64,000 nucleotides of DNA from Acidimicrobiales bacterium (GTDB lineage Bacteria; Actinomycetota; Acidimicrobiia; Acidimicrobiales; SZUA-35): contig JAWKIO010000005.1 of NCBI GenBank assembly GCA_041394265.1, forward strand, positions 1,984,001 to 2,048,000. The letters are read 5' to 3'. The notes under the pieces were generated by a model. It ran no database searches. It was not told the DNA's origin and worked only from the letters and a program-made list of their open reading frames with translations. A program made the position numbers and the translations under genes. Shown in pieces: positions 7,956 through 15,268 of this stretch; position 1 is the stretch's first letter; each line of letters begins with the position of its first letter.

Positions 7956-9445
7956 TGCTGGCCGCTTTGGCCGAAGCCGTCCCAGGCGTTGGTGCTGGCC
8001 TGCATCGAGTGAACGTCATCAGCCCGGCGACGCTGGCCGGGCGGGTTCGCTTCCAGGATCGACGCGAGATCACCCTCGGCGAACCTCGAGAACATGGCGG
8101 CGTGACCGAGCGCCCAATCAACCCGGTCAGCGCCGCGGAGCCGGGCAAGCGTGACCGCTTCAGCCATTTTCACCTTGATCCGTGTCGTCCCGGCTGCTGC
8201 AGCCTCCACGAGCCAGATCCTCGCCCCGTCACCCAACGCCAAGAACTCTGCCTCAGCAGCTGACACCGGCCGTGGTTGACGGGCCAACGCGCCTTCGGGG
8301 CGTGGCGGATAGTGCGCCTCATCGATCACCGGGGTGCCCGGTGTGGACCGGCGATGGCGGGCGACCTCGACCGGGCCAGCCGCTGCGACGTGCACAGCAA
8401 CGATCTCGTCGCCATCGACACGGACCCACACCGTTTCATCAACCAGGGTGTGCGGGACGGAATAGGTGACACCGCCGAAACTGATCGTTGCCGACCACGT
8501 CACCTTGCGGGTCTGCCCGAACGCTTGGGTGAACGCAGCATCAGGCAACCGATGCAGCCGGGCTTGTTCATCAGCGAGCATGTCAGCCGGCGCCCGCCGG
8601 GTGATCCGATGCTCCCGGCCATTCACCTTGGCCATGAACACATCACACGCCTCGACCAGTTCCGCCCACGACCCGTAGACGTCACGCAGGTTCGCAGCCG
8701 TGGGCACCAGATCGGCTTTCGCGATCCGGACCGCTGCTTCCGATCCACCCTTGGATTCCGGATCAGCCGGCACACACGTCGCGATCGTGACCCCGTAATG
8801 CTTGCCGGCGGCCACGATCATCGGATGCCGAACCGCGATCCCAGCGACATGATCGATCGTCACGGTCCGTTCGTTGTCGGTCAGCCAATACGTCGGAGCC
8901 CCTCCCCAGACCCGCATCGAAGCGTCCAGACAGCCGATCACCGTCGGCAGTGTCCGATCCCAGGTCGGGATCACCACCCGGTGACGGCACCACGCCAACC
9001 ACGCACACCACAAATTCGTTGGCCGGCCCTCGATCGTTGGGCCTTGGCCCCAGTCCCACTGCGCCCACATCCCAGGCTCGACAATCCAGGGCCGATACAC
9101 CCGCCGCCGGCCTGCCCGTAGCGACGCCTTGGCGTCGGCGACCGCCCGCCGGACCGTGCGAGGCGACCCCTCAAACCCGAGCGCCACCAGTTTGTCGTAA
9201 CAGACATCGGCACGGATCTTGCCGTCGGACCGATCCACCCATTCCTCGATCTTGTCGACAAACCCGTCGACCAGACGCTCCCGCCGGACCGGTCCCGCAG
9301 CATCGCCGAGTTCGCCCCGGTCCCGCTTCGCTACCCAATCAGCCACCGTGTTCGGCGAGCACCCCGCCAACGCAGCCGCGGCACGGAACGATCTCGTCAG
9401 ATCGAACGCTTCCAATATCTCCGTCACTTGTTTGCCATCCTTCAC
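7952..9445 (-). CDS. istA: IS21 transposase IstA
   Basis: I place the start at the GTG at 9445, six bases after a GGAGGA ribosome binding site, giving 497 residues. The frame stays open to 9592, but those residues are not protein-like. The N-terminus is a helix-turn-helix (ILEAFDLTRSFRAAAALAGC). The rve core carries Asp in WAQWDWGQGPTIEG, Asp in YWLTDNERTVTID and Glu in SKGGSEAAVRIAKADL, so the DDE triad is complete. A beta-rich C-terminal domain (SFGGVTYSVPHTLV) follows. Probably active together with IstB. Confidence 0.95.
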   Translation of the reverse strand: MKDGKQVTEILEAFDLTRSFRAAAALAGCSPNTVADWVAKRDRGELGDAAGPVRRERLVDGFVDKIEEWVDRSDGKIRADVCYDKLVALGFEGSPRTVRRAVADAKASLRAGRRRVYRPWIVEPGMWAQWDWGQGPTIEGRPTNLWCAWLAWCRHRVVIPTWDRTLPTVIGCLDASMRVWGGAPTYWLTDNERTVTIDHVAGIAVRHPMIVAAGKHYGVTIATCVPADPESKGGSEAAVRIAKADLVPTAANLRDVYGSWAELVEACDVFMAKVNGREHRITRRAPADMLADEQARLHRLPDAAFTQAFGQTRKVTWSATISFGGVTYSVPHTLVDETVWVRVDGDEIVAVHVAAAGPVEVARHRRSTPGTPVIDEAHYPPRPEGALARQPRPVSAAEAEFLALGDGARIWLVEAAAAGTTRIKVKMAEAVTLARLRGADRVDWALGHAAMFSRFAEGDLASILEANPPGQRRRADDVHSMQASTNAWDGFGQSGQQ

Positions 9446-9640
9446 AACAGTTCCTCCCGGCCGGGTGTCATCGGTTTCGTCACCGACAACTCGACCGGGA
9501 GGAGCGCCCTCAGCGGTGGACCCCGCCCAAGAGCAACGAACACAACCGCGCGCTTCTGATGGCCACCAACGCGCAAAACCGTTGGCCACCACCGCGCAGC
9601 TACGTGTCCGCCCACGCTCAGAATCTCATGGCCGCCGACA

Positions 9641-9646
9641 CCGCAG
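9641..9646. repeat. Target-site duplication, right copy of IS21-family element
   Basis: CCGCAG, matching 7089-7094. The next base (T) is also shared, so the duplication could be counted as 6 or 7 bp. Confidence 0.75.
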
Positions 9647-9686
9647 TCGAGCCGACTCAGAATCCTGACCGAAAAGGAGCGAGTTG

Positions 9687-10889
9687 ATGAGCGACGACGA
9701 TGACATTGAGATCGATGTGTTCGTGGGGGTCGATGTCGGCAAGACCGGCCACCACGCGGTGGCGTTGAACCGTGTCGGCAAGGTGATCCTCGATCGACCC
9801 GTCCCGCAAGACGAGAAACAGATCGTCGAGATGGTCGAGACTCTGCAAACCCATGGGCAGGTGTTGTTCGTGGTTGATCAGCCGGCCACGATCGGGGCAT
9901 TGCCCCTGGCGGTCGCACGCTCGTGCGGGGTCGAGATCGGCTATCTACCCGGCCTGGCGATGCGCCGCATCGCCGATCTCCACCCGGGCGAAGCCAAGAC
10001 CGACGCCCGCGACGCCTTCGTGATCGCCCACGCAGCCCGCACGATGCCACACGCACTACGGGCGCTGCGCGTGGACGATGAGATCACCGCTGAGTTGGCG
10101 ATGCTGGCCGGCTTCGATGACGACCTCGCCGGTCAGATCAACCGGGTCTCCAACCGGGTCCGGGGCCTGTTGACCCAGATCCATCCAGCGTTGGAACGTG
10201 TCATCGGCCCTGAGCTTGACCATCGGGCCGTCCTCGAGTTGCTGGTCCGCTATCCGTCACCGGCTGCGTTGCGGTCACTGGGCCGGGCACGCATGGCGAC
10301 ACGTCTGCGGCGCCGAGCGCCACGCAAAGGTGATCGTCTCGCCGACGCGATCTGGGCTGCCCTCGCCGAACAGAGCGTCGTAGTGACCGGCACCGACGCA
10401 GCAGCCAAGGTGCTACCCCGGCTCGCCGAACAACTGTTGATGCTGCGCCGTCAACGCCGTGAGATCGCCGACCAGGTTGAGGAGCTCGTCGACGCGCACC
10501 CTCTTTGCGAAGTCCTGACCTCGATGCCCGGCATCGCGGCCAGGACCGCAGCACGCATCATCGTGGAGACCTCGGGACGCGAGTTCCCCACCGCCGGGCA
10601 CCTCGCCGCATACGCCGGGCTCGCACCCGTCACCCGACGATCAGGCACCTCGATCCGAGGCGAGTATCCCTCCAAGCGTGGGAACCGTCGACTGAAACGA
10701 GCGCTGTATCTGTCAGCGTTCTCGTCGCTCGGCGATCCCGCTTCCCGGCGCTACTACGACCGCAAACGGTCCGAGCGCAAGACCCACCAGCAAGCCATCC
10801 TCGCGCTCGCCCGTCGCCGCAGCGACGTCATCTACGCCATGATCCGAGACGGCGTTCCCTACGACCCGACAATGTCGGCAGCTGCTTGA
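9687..10889 (+). CDS. IS110-family (DEDD) transposase/recombinase
   Basis: The product is 400 residues from the ATG at 9687, eight bases after AAGGAG. The N-terminal RuvC-like domain has Asp in FVGVDVGKTGHHAVAL and an Asp pair in KTDARDAFVIAHA. The C-terminal transposase_20 domain has the helix-hairpin-helix-like LTSMPGIAARTAARI and the serine-bearing block TRRSGTSIRGEYPSKRGN. Enzymes of this family use the Asp residues and a C-terminal serine for RNA-guided recombination. The gene is intact, but an IS21 copy separates it from its upstream non-coding end. A TTGACA overlaps the stop codon (10886-10891). Confidence 0.95.
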   Translation: MSDDDDIEIDVFVGVDVGKTGHHAVALNRVGKVILDRPVPQDEKQIVEMVETLQTHGQVLFVVDQPATIGALPLAVARSCGVEIGYLPGLAMRRIADLHPGEAKTDARDAFVIAHAARTMPHALRALRVDDEITAELAMLAGFDDDLAGQINRVSNRVRGLLTQIHPALERVIGPELDHRAVLELLVRYPSPAALRSLGRARMATRLRRRAPRKGDRLADAIWAALAEQSVVVTGTDAAAKVLPRLAEQLLMLRRQRREIADQVEELVDAHPLCEVLTSMPGIAARTAARIIVETSGREFPTAGHLAAYAGLAPVTRRSGTSIRGEYPSKRGNRRLKRALYLSAFSSLGDPASRRYYDRKRSERKTHQQAILALARRRSDVIYAMIRDGVPYDPTMSAAA

Positions 10890-11283
10890 CAACCGCATAG
10901 GGGCACATACCGCTTACAGCCAGAGCGACGGAAACCGCCCCATATCGCCGGATCGAGGGCTGCGTCGACCACGAGTCGGGCGCGATGGTTCAGCGCAGGG
11001 CGATGACGCCCGATACTGAAGAAGTGCGCTCGATGATCACAATCGCTCGGCAGCAATGCTTGCCACTGCTGCACCAGCGATCCGCCGCTTCGGGGGCCGC
11101 TCGCTGCGTACCGCTGGCGGCCCTCGAGTGTGGTGACGCCGATGACTTCTGAACGGTCGGTCGAGTTCGGCCCCGCCTGCCAGTCACCGAACCCGATCCA
11201 ACGGTGGGAAGCCGGACACCCATACCTCGCCCGTCTGTTCGCCGCGTGGTGGCTGTTCGGTTGGCCAGCGATCGGGTTCCTCG
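10890..11283. other. IS110 right end and flank, no gene seen
   Basis: No frame here is convincing on either strand. A plus-strand stretch at about 11160-11340 has some hydrophobic character (FAAWWLFGWPAIGFLG), but it has no ribosome binding site and runs out of phase into the next gene, so I left it out. The right end of the IS110 element must lie in the first tens of bases. Confidence 0.45.
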
Positions 11284-11847
11284 GTGCGTCGACCGGTTTG
11301 CAGTGCTTCGCTGCCGGTTTCGGAGCTCTCGCTGCAAAGTACGCACTCGTCCGCCAGCCGCCCCGCTCATCTAGACCGCCGTTCGCGTCTCGTGCGGTAC
11401 GTGTCGTGGCCGACATGGCTTCCAGACAGCCATCCCGATCCCGACGTGGCTGTCTCGTCTCCGGCCGAAACGGCATCAACTTCGACACGCGGACCGATCG
11501 GGGCCTCACCGAATCCGCTGCAGCGGCTCTCTGTCGTGAGCCCGTTCGGAAGCTACCTGCTGGGAATGGCCATCATCCTTGCTCCCTACGCAGTCGTGGG
11601 ACTTGTCGGTGGCGCGTCGATCGGCCTTCTCGCCATCGCGATGTCGTTCGGCACGCTTGTGAGTGTTCCGATGGTCGTTCGACATCCGCTTTGGCGGATG
11701 ACCCGGAACGAACGGTTCGATCGAGAGTTCGTCTACCTTGCTTGGCCGAAGCGATTCCCTGGATACCGCGATCAAGAGACGTTGGTGTCTCGCGAACATC
11801 GTCGTCGCGCCAGCCTCGCGGACGAACCCCAACCGTCCAGAAAGTGA
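11284..11847 (+). CDS. Hypothetical two-helix membrane protein, start uncertain
   Basis: The C-terminal 100 residues look real: two hydrophobic segments (GSYLLGMAIILAPYAVVGLV and an Ala/Leu-rich one right after) followed by a basic, aromatic tail (NERFDREFVYLAWPKRFPGY). The first 50 residues of the longest frame are not protein-like. The true start may be a GTG near 11450 or the one at 11536. No family recognised. It lies between the IS110 and second IS256-family elements and could be island cargo or a fragment. Confidence 0.4.
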   Translation: MRRPVCSASLPVSELSLQSTHSSASRPAHLDRRSRLVRYVSWPTWLPDSHPDPDVAVSSPAETASTSTRGPIGASPNPLQRLSVVSPFGSYLLGMAIILAPYAVVGLVGGASIGLLAIAMSFGTLVSVPMVVRHPLWRMTRNERFDREFVYLAWPKRFPGYRDQETLVSREHRRRASLADEPQPSRK

Positions 11848-12418
11848 GCGCCACGGGACCACCACCGCCATCGACACTGGACCGGATGCCATCGCGAACG
11901 TTGCCCGAGCGAGCCGCGCAACCACCGCTGAGCACCGCGGACCACGGCGCCCAGCCGAGCGAGATCGGCGAAAACGCAGACGACGAAATACCCCCGAACC
12001 CCGCCGATCCATGCCAGGAGTCCATCCCAGATCGCCGGCTTGAGGACCGTGCATCCGCGGATGCATTTCGTCACATTGAGTGACCATCTGTCGTGGACCG
12101 GTCACTTTCGGCGCATGAAATCCACCCGCGGATGCATCTGAAGCCCACCGACTGCCGCCAGCTGGCTGTCACCGACATAAGCCCCACGTCTCGAGCAGCG
12201 AACATGACATCCAGTTGCTGGCCACAACGGCGCCCCCGAACGTTCGGCATTGGCTGCTCCGCCCCCATCACCGAACGCCGGGAGGATGACGCGTACCCAT
12301 TAGCAGGATCTTGAGTCTGAGTCGGACCAAAAGGAGCGGTTGGCCGACGGCTTCGGGAGCGCACCCAACGCCATCTCCGACCGCTCGGAAGGCGCCGCCG
12401 TCGACTACCATCAGCCCG
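11848..12418. other. No gene seen
   Basis: About 570 bases without a credible coding frame. Short overlapping frames occur on both strands, but none has a start site or motif I would defend. This adds to the low coding density of the 1-14.5 kb island. Confidence 0.45.
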
Positions 12419-12616
12419 ATGGAGACCACGACTCAGGCCGACCAGATCACGGCACTACGGGTCGCGCTGGGTGCTGGCCCGCACGCTGATGCTCCCTCCC
12501 CTGACGAGTTGAGGCCCTATGGGTCTGACGACCAACTTCCCGAGGGGGCCGCACAAGCGCTGGAGGCGCGGGCCCCGGAGTTCGCGGAGCGGGTCCGCCG
12601 CTTGGGCCTCCTCTAG
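12419..12616 (+). CDS. Small hypothetical protein
   Basis: The 65-residue product from the ATG at 12419 is acidic and ends in an amphipathic helix (PEGAAQALEARAPEFAERVR). The stop at 12616 is followed four bases later by the GTG of the next small gene, so the two probably form one transcription unit. No family recognised. An antitoxin or immunity role is conceivable from size and pairing, but nothing in the sequence proves it. Confidence 0.45.
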   Translation: METTTQADQITALRVALGAGPHADAPSPDELRPYGSDDQLPEGAAQALEARAPEFAERVRRLGLL

Positions 12617-12620
12617 CAGG

Positions 12621-12905
12621 GTGAGTGATCTTCCGTCGGTCGAAGTGACCGACGAAGCCCTTGGCGACATTGCACGCCAGCTCGACCCCGATACTGCATG
12701 GTCGTTCACTCGGTTGGACATGTTGCCTGCGCTGGCAGCCATGGCGGCCCGGTGGCCTGACCTGCCTGACGTGCAAGGTGCTCCGGGGCGCCGCTACAGC
12801 GCTGAGGGGCTCACCGTTCCGCTGTTCCACCTGTTAGCGGTCGGCGCGGCCGATGGTCCGATCACGGTGTATGCGGTGGACATCTGGGCTCCGGAGCCTG
12901 ACTAG
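12621..12905 (+). CDS. Small hypothetical protein, paired with upstream gene
   Basis: Starting at the GTG at 12621 (just after AGCAGG) gives a 94-residue acidic protein with sensible composition (VSDLPSVEVTDEALGDIARQ) and a Trp-containing C-terminus (TVYAVDIWAPEPD). It follows the 65-residue gene by four bases. No recognisable domain. The pair is the only plausible cargo between the IS110 and IS256-family elements. Confidence 0.45.
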   Translation: MSDLPSVEVTDEALGDIARQLDPDTAWSFTRLDMLPALAAMAARWPDLPDVQGAPGRRYSAEGLTVPLFHLLAVGAADGPITVYAVDIWAPEPD

Positions 12906-12991
12906 ATTGCGACTGACGACGGGACTGCATCAGGGCGTGCTCTGGACAGCCTTCGGGATCCACGACGGCCGGTCGGGCATCGACGGTCGTT

Positions 12992-13019
12992 CGTGCCACT
13001 GTGGTGCCACTGGCAGGAG
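12992..13019. repeat. 28-bp imperfect direct repeat, copy 1
   Basis: Contains GTGCCACTG twice in tandem. A copy with 25 of 28 identical bases lies at 14684-14711. The copies bracket the second IS256-family element and the tRNA-Ser scar. Possible recombinase arm-type sites, but this is inference. Confidence 0.5.
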
Positions 13020-13071
13020 TCAACAGGGGTCGGTAGCCGAGGTTTTGGGTCGACGGCTGCTCGTGTTGACG

Positions 13072-13080
13072 ATCTTCTGA
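13072..13080. repeat. Target-site duplication, left copy of IS256-family element 2
   Basis: ATCTTCTGA, repeated exactly at 14476-14484. Nine-base duplications are within the IS256 range. Confidence 0.85.
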
Positions 13081-14475
13081 GATGGAGTCCCGTCGGGTGG
13101 TGTAGGAGTGCCGTGCGATTCTGTTGGTCAGGTTCTTGGGGCTGCGGGCAATGACGTTAGCGGTTCTCCTTCATGGTCGACGAGTGGTTCGAGACTGCCG
13201 GCGGCGATGTAGCGCCGGTCGGAGGAGATCATTTCGTCGTTGATCTCGACCAGCAGCGCGCCGACGAGGCGGATCACCGATTCGGTGTTGGGGAAGATCT
13301 GCACGACATCGGTGCGTCGTTTCAGTTCACGGTTCAATCGTTCGATCGGGTTGTTCGACCAGATCTTGGACCAGTGCGCCGGCGGGAACCCGGTGTAGGC
13401 CAACAAGTCGGTCTCCATGCCCTCCAGCTTGGTAGCGACCTCGGGCGACACACCAGCGAGCTGGGTGACGACGTTACGTAACTGGGTGCGGGCCGACCCG
13501 GCGTCGGGTTGGGCGAAGATGGTGCGGATCAACGCCGCGATCATGAAGCGGTGCTGGTGCTTGGCGACCGACAACAGGTTCCTCATGGCGTGCACGCGGC
13601 AGCGTTGCCAACCGGCGCCTTGGAACACCCGCCGGATTGCTGCTTTCAACCCGGCGTGGGCGTCGGAGATGACGAGGCGGACACCCGTGAGGTTGCGGTC
13701 TTTCAAGCTCCGGAGGAACTCGGTCCAAAACGTTTCGTTCTCCGAGTCCCCGACATCGACACCGAGTACTTCCCGGTAGCCGTCGGCTCGGAGACCTGTC
13801 GCGATCACGACTGCTTTCGAGGTGACCTGGCCTGCTTCGCGGACGTGGACGTAGGTGGCGTCCAGCCAGACGTAGACGAAGCGTTGATGGCCGAGATCAC
13901 GGTTGCGTAGCACGGCGACGTCGGCGTCGATGTTCTTGCAGATCCTGCTGACACTGCTCTTGGAGATGCCGGTGTCGCAGCCCAACGCTTTGACCAGGTC
14001 GTCGACCTTTCGGGTGCTGGTGCCGGTGATGTAGGCGGTCATGATCACTGCCCACAGGGCTTTGTCGATGCGGCGGCGGGGCTCGAGGAGTTCGGGGAAG
14101 AACGATCCTTGCCGGAGTTTCGGGATCCCCAGCTCGAGGTCGCCTGCGGGGGTCGATACCAGTTTCGGGCGGTGCCCGTTGCGGAGGTTGGTGCGGGCCA
14201 GGGTCCGTTCACCGGGTTCGGCGCCGATGCGTGCGGTGAGTTCGGCTTCGATGAGTTCTTGGATGGCATCGGTCAGAATCTCCGCCAGTGATCCGGCAAG
14301 GCCGGTCCCGGTGAGACGCGTCTCGAAAGCGGATAGTGCAGACTCGTATTCGGTCATCGTGCGATTCCTTCTCAGTTCGTTTAGTCACTTCTGAGAATCG
14401 CACGGTGGCCACCACACCCGAGGGGATGCCCCTCCGATGGTCAGGCCGATCTACACCACGAGACGGGACTCACCC
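13081..14475 (-). mobile_element. IS256-family insertion sequence, complete (1395 bp)
   Basis: Left terminus GATGGAGTCCCGTCGGGTGG and right terminus, read inward, GGGTGAGTCCCGTCTCGTGG form the terminal inverted repeat, continuing into TGTAG on both sides. Exact 9-bp duplications flank it. It carries one full-length transposase. The element landed between the 94-residue gene and the tRNA-Ser scar, about 50 bases from the scar. Confidence 0.92.
13128..14357 (-). CDS. IS256-family (mutator-type) transposase
   Basis: The 409-residue protein has the family blocks GDLELGIPKLRQGSFFPELL and KVDDLVKALGCDTGISKSSV. The DDE triad is Asp in VWLDATYVHVRE, Asp in LVISDAHAGLKAAI and Glu in WSNNPIERLNRELKRRTDVV. 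It is clearly related to, but not a copy of, the transposase at 5406-6632. Full length with intact ends, so probably functional. Confidence 0.95.
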   Translation of the reverse strand: MTEYESALSAFETRLTGTGLAGSLAEILTDAIQELIEAELTARIGAEPGERTLARTNLRNGHRPKLVSTPAGDLELGIPKLRQGSFFPELLEPRRRIDKALWAVIMTAYITGTSTRKVDDLVKALGCDTGISKSSVSRICKNIDADVAVLRNRDLGHQRFVYVWLDATYVHVREAGQVTSKAVVIATGLRADGYREVLGVDVGDSENETFWTEFLRSLKDRNLTGVRLVISDAHAGLKAAIRRVFQGAGWQRCRVHAMRNLLSVAKHQHRFMIAALIRTIFAQPDAGSARTQLRNVVTQLAGVSPEVATKLEGMETDLLAYTGFPPAHWSKIWSNNPIERLNRELKRRTDVVQIFPNTESVIRLVGALLVEINDEMISSDRRYIAAGSLEPLVDHEGEPLTSLPAAPRT

Positions 14476-14484
14476 ATCTTCTGA
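14476..14484. repeat. Target-site duplication, right copy of IS256-family element 2
   Basis: ATCTTCTGA, identical to 13072-13080. Confidence 0.85.
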
Positions 14485-14533
14485 CCTGGTAAGACCCACA
14501 ACTTGGCGAGTTTCTCCAGGTCAGAGGGCTGTT

Positions 14534-14591
14534 CTTGAAAACCGTTGAGCCCGCAAGGGTTCCGGGGGTTCGAATCCCCCTCTCTCCGCCA
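14534..14591 (+). tRNA. 3' half of a tRNA-Ser gene (attachment-site scar, not a complete tRNA)
   Basis: From the anticodon loop CTTGAAA (anticodon TGA) onward the sequence reads as a serine tRNA. It has a long variable arm (TTGAGCCCGCAAGGGTT), the T-arm GGGGG-TTCGAAT-CCCCC (14564-14580), the acceptor strand TCTCTCC, then G and an encoded CCA (14589-14591). Upstream of the loop there is no matching anticodon stem, D-arm or 5' acceptor strand. This is the half-gene left at the distal junction when an element integrates into a tRNA 3' end. The intact gene should lie outside the window. Confidence 0.7.
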
Positions 14592-14683
14592 AGCAACCCC
14601 TGGTCGAGTCCCTGCGGGCTGAGGCCCTGTCGGGACCTGGCGGCCGGAGTTCGCAGTGATCGGTCAACCATCGAGAAGCCCTC

Positions 14684-14711
14684 CGTGCCACTGCGGTGCC
14701 ACTGGTGGGAG
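14684..14711. repeat. 28-bp imperfect direct repeat, copy 2
   Basis: Partner of 12992-13019, with three mismatches. It lies 93 bases beyond the tRNA-Ser scar and 42 bases before the DinB gene. Confidence 0.5.
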
Positions 14712-14752
14712 CAGTAGGAGCCTGGTGTGGCATTCGCCAGTAGCGTCGGCTC

Positions 14753-15265
14753 ATGACCAGCGCGCAAGCTTCGGCCACCGAGCACGATCGCCTGATCGCT
14801 GCGCTCGACGCGAACCGCACGCACATCCTCCAAGCGATCGACGGGCTCGATGATGAGCAACTCCGTCGGCCGACACTGCCGTCGGGCTGGAGCCTGATCG
14901 GCCTCATCCGCCACCTCACCCTCGCCGACGAGCGCTACTGGTTCGACAGCATCGTGGGCGGCGCACCCTTTGGCTGGTTCCCAGAGGAACCGGGAGCGGA
15001 TTGGATCGTCGACGACGATGAATCCGTCGCCGATGTCATCGCCGAGTACAAGGCCGAGATCGAGCGCTCCAACACAACCCTGCGAGCAGCACGCCTCGAC
15101 GGGCCACCTCGACAACGTGATCCGCTGTGGGACGAGTGGGGGATCGACTTCCCCGACGTGCGCTACATCGCCCTTCACATGCTCACCGAGACGGCGGTCC
15201 ACGCCGGCCATGTCGACGCCGTTCGCGAACTGATCGACGGCAAGCAGTGGATCGTGCTCACCTGA
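14753..15265 (+). CDS. DinB-family protein (DUF664-like)
   Basis: The 170-residue protein is a four-helix bundle of the DinB/YfiT type. It opens with a helical DRLIAALDANRTHILQAIDG segment, then PSGWSLIGLIRHLTLADERY, where His would be a metal ligand, and ends with LHMLTETAVHAGHVDAVREL, carrying the second metal-binding histidines. Relatives use a metal and a thiol cofactor such as mycothiol for transfer or isomerisation, though most are uncharacterised. It is the first chromosomal gene after the tRNA-Ser scar and converges with the membrane protein at 15269. Confidence 0.85.
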   Translation: MTSAQASATEHDRLIAALDANRTHILQAIDGLDDEQLRRPTLPSGWSLIGLIRHLTLADERYWFDSIVGGAPFGWFPEEPGADWIVDDDESVADVIAEYKAEIERSNTTLRAARLDGPPRQRDPLWDEWGIDFPDVRYIALHMLTETAVHAGHVDAVRELIDGKQWIVLT

Positions 15266-15268
15266 GAG

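Larger units (their letters stand above)
7095..9640 (-). mobile_element. IS21-family insertion sequence, complete (2546 bp)
   Basis: Both ends begin TGTC when read inward (TGTCAAGGGCCAGTGG on the left, TGTCGGCGGCCATGAG on the right) and a 6-bp CCGCAG duplication flanks them. Inside each end are several tandem copies of a roughly 20-24 bp unit of the type TGGCC...CGCGCGGT (7105-7195 and 9545-9640), the multiple terminal repeats typical of IS21. It carries istA and istB with the usual 4-base overlap. All parts are intact. It has landed 46 bases upstream of the IS110 transposase start. Confidence 0.92.
6900..10910 (+). mobile_element. IS110-family element, split by an IS21-family insertion (ends approximate)
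   Basis: The DEDD-type transposase at 9687-10889 defines the element. IS110 elements lack terminal inverted repeats and target duplications, so the boundaries given are estimates. The left end probably starts between 6751 and 6912, and the right end lies shortly after the stop codon. The left non-coding end, which in IS110-group elements encodes the guide (bridge) RNA, is interrupted at 7094/9641 by a complete IS21-family element. Removing 7095-9640 and one CCGCAG copy restores a left end that runs straight into the transposase start. Confidence 0.6.

Noticed and set aside
9445..9592. Extended N-terminus of IstA
   Set aside because: The extra 49 codons lie in the terminal-repeat region of the element and are not protein-like; the GTG at 9445 has a good GGAGGA site.
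6881..10908. GCACAT near both ends as the IS110 core sequence
   Set aside because: The six-base match (6881-6886 and 10903-10908) is short, IS110 cores are usually two bases, and it gives an implausible junction-promoter spacing.
11130..12083. A 317-codon plus-strand frame with a hydrophobic early segment
   Set aside because: No ribosome binding site, most of the frame is Arg/Ser/Pro-rich, and it overlaps the better candidate at 11284-11847 in another frame.
14500..14591. A complete tRNA-Ser gene
   Set aside because: No 5' acceptor strand or D-arm, and the anticodon stem does not pair; only the 3' half is present.
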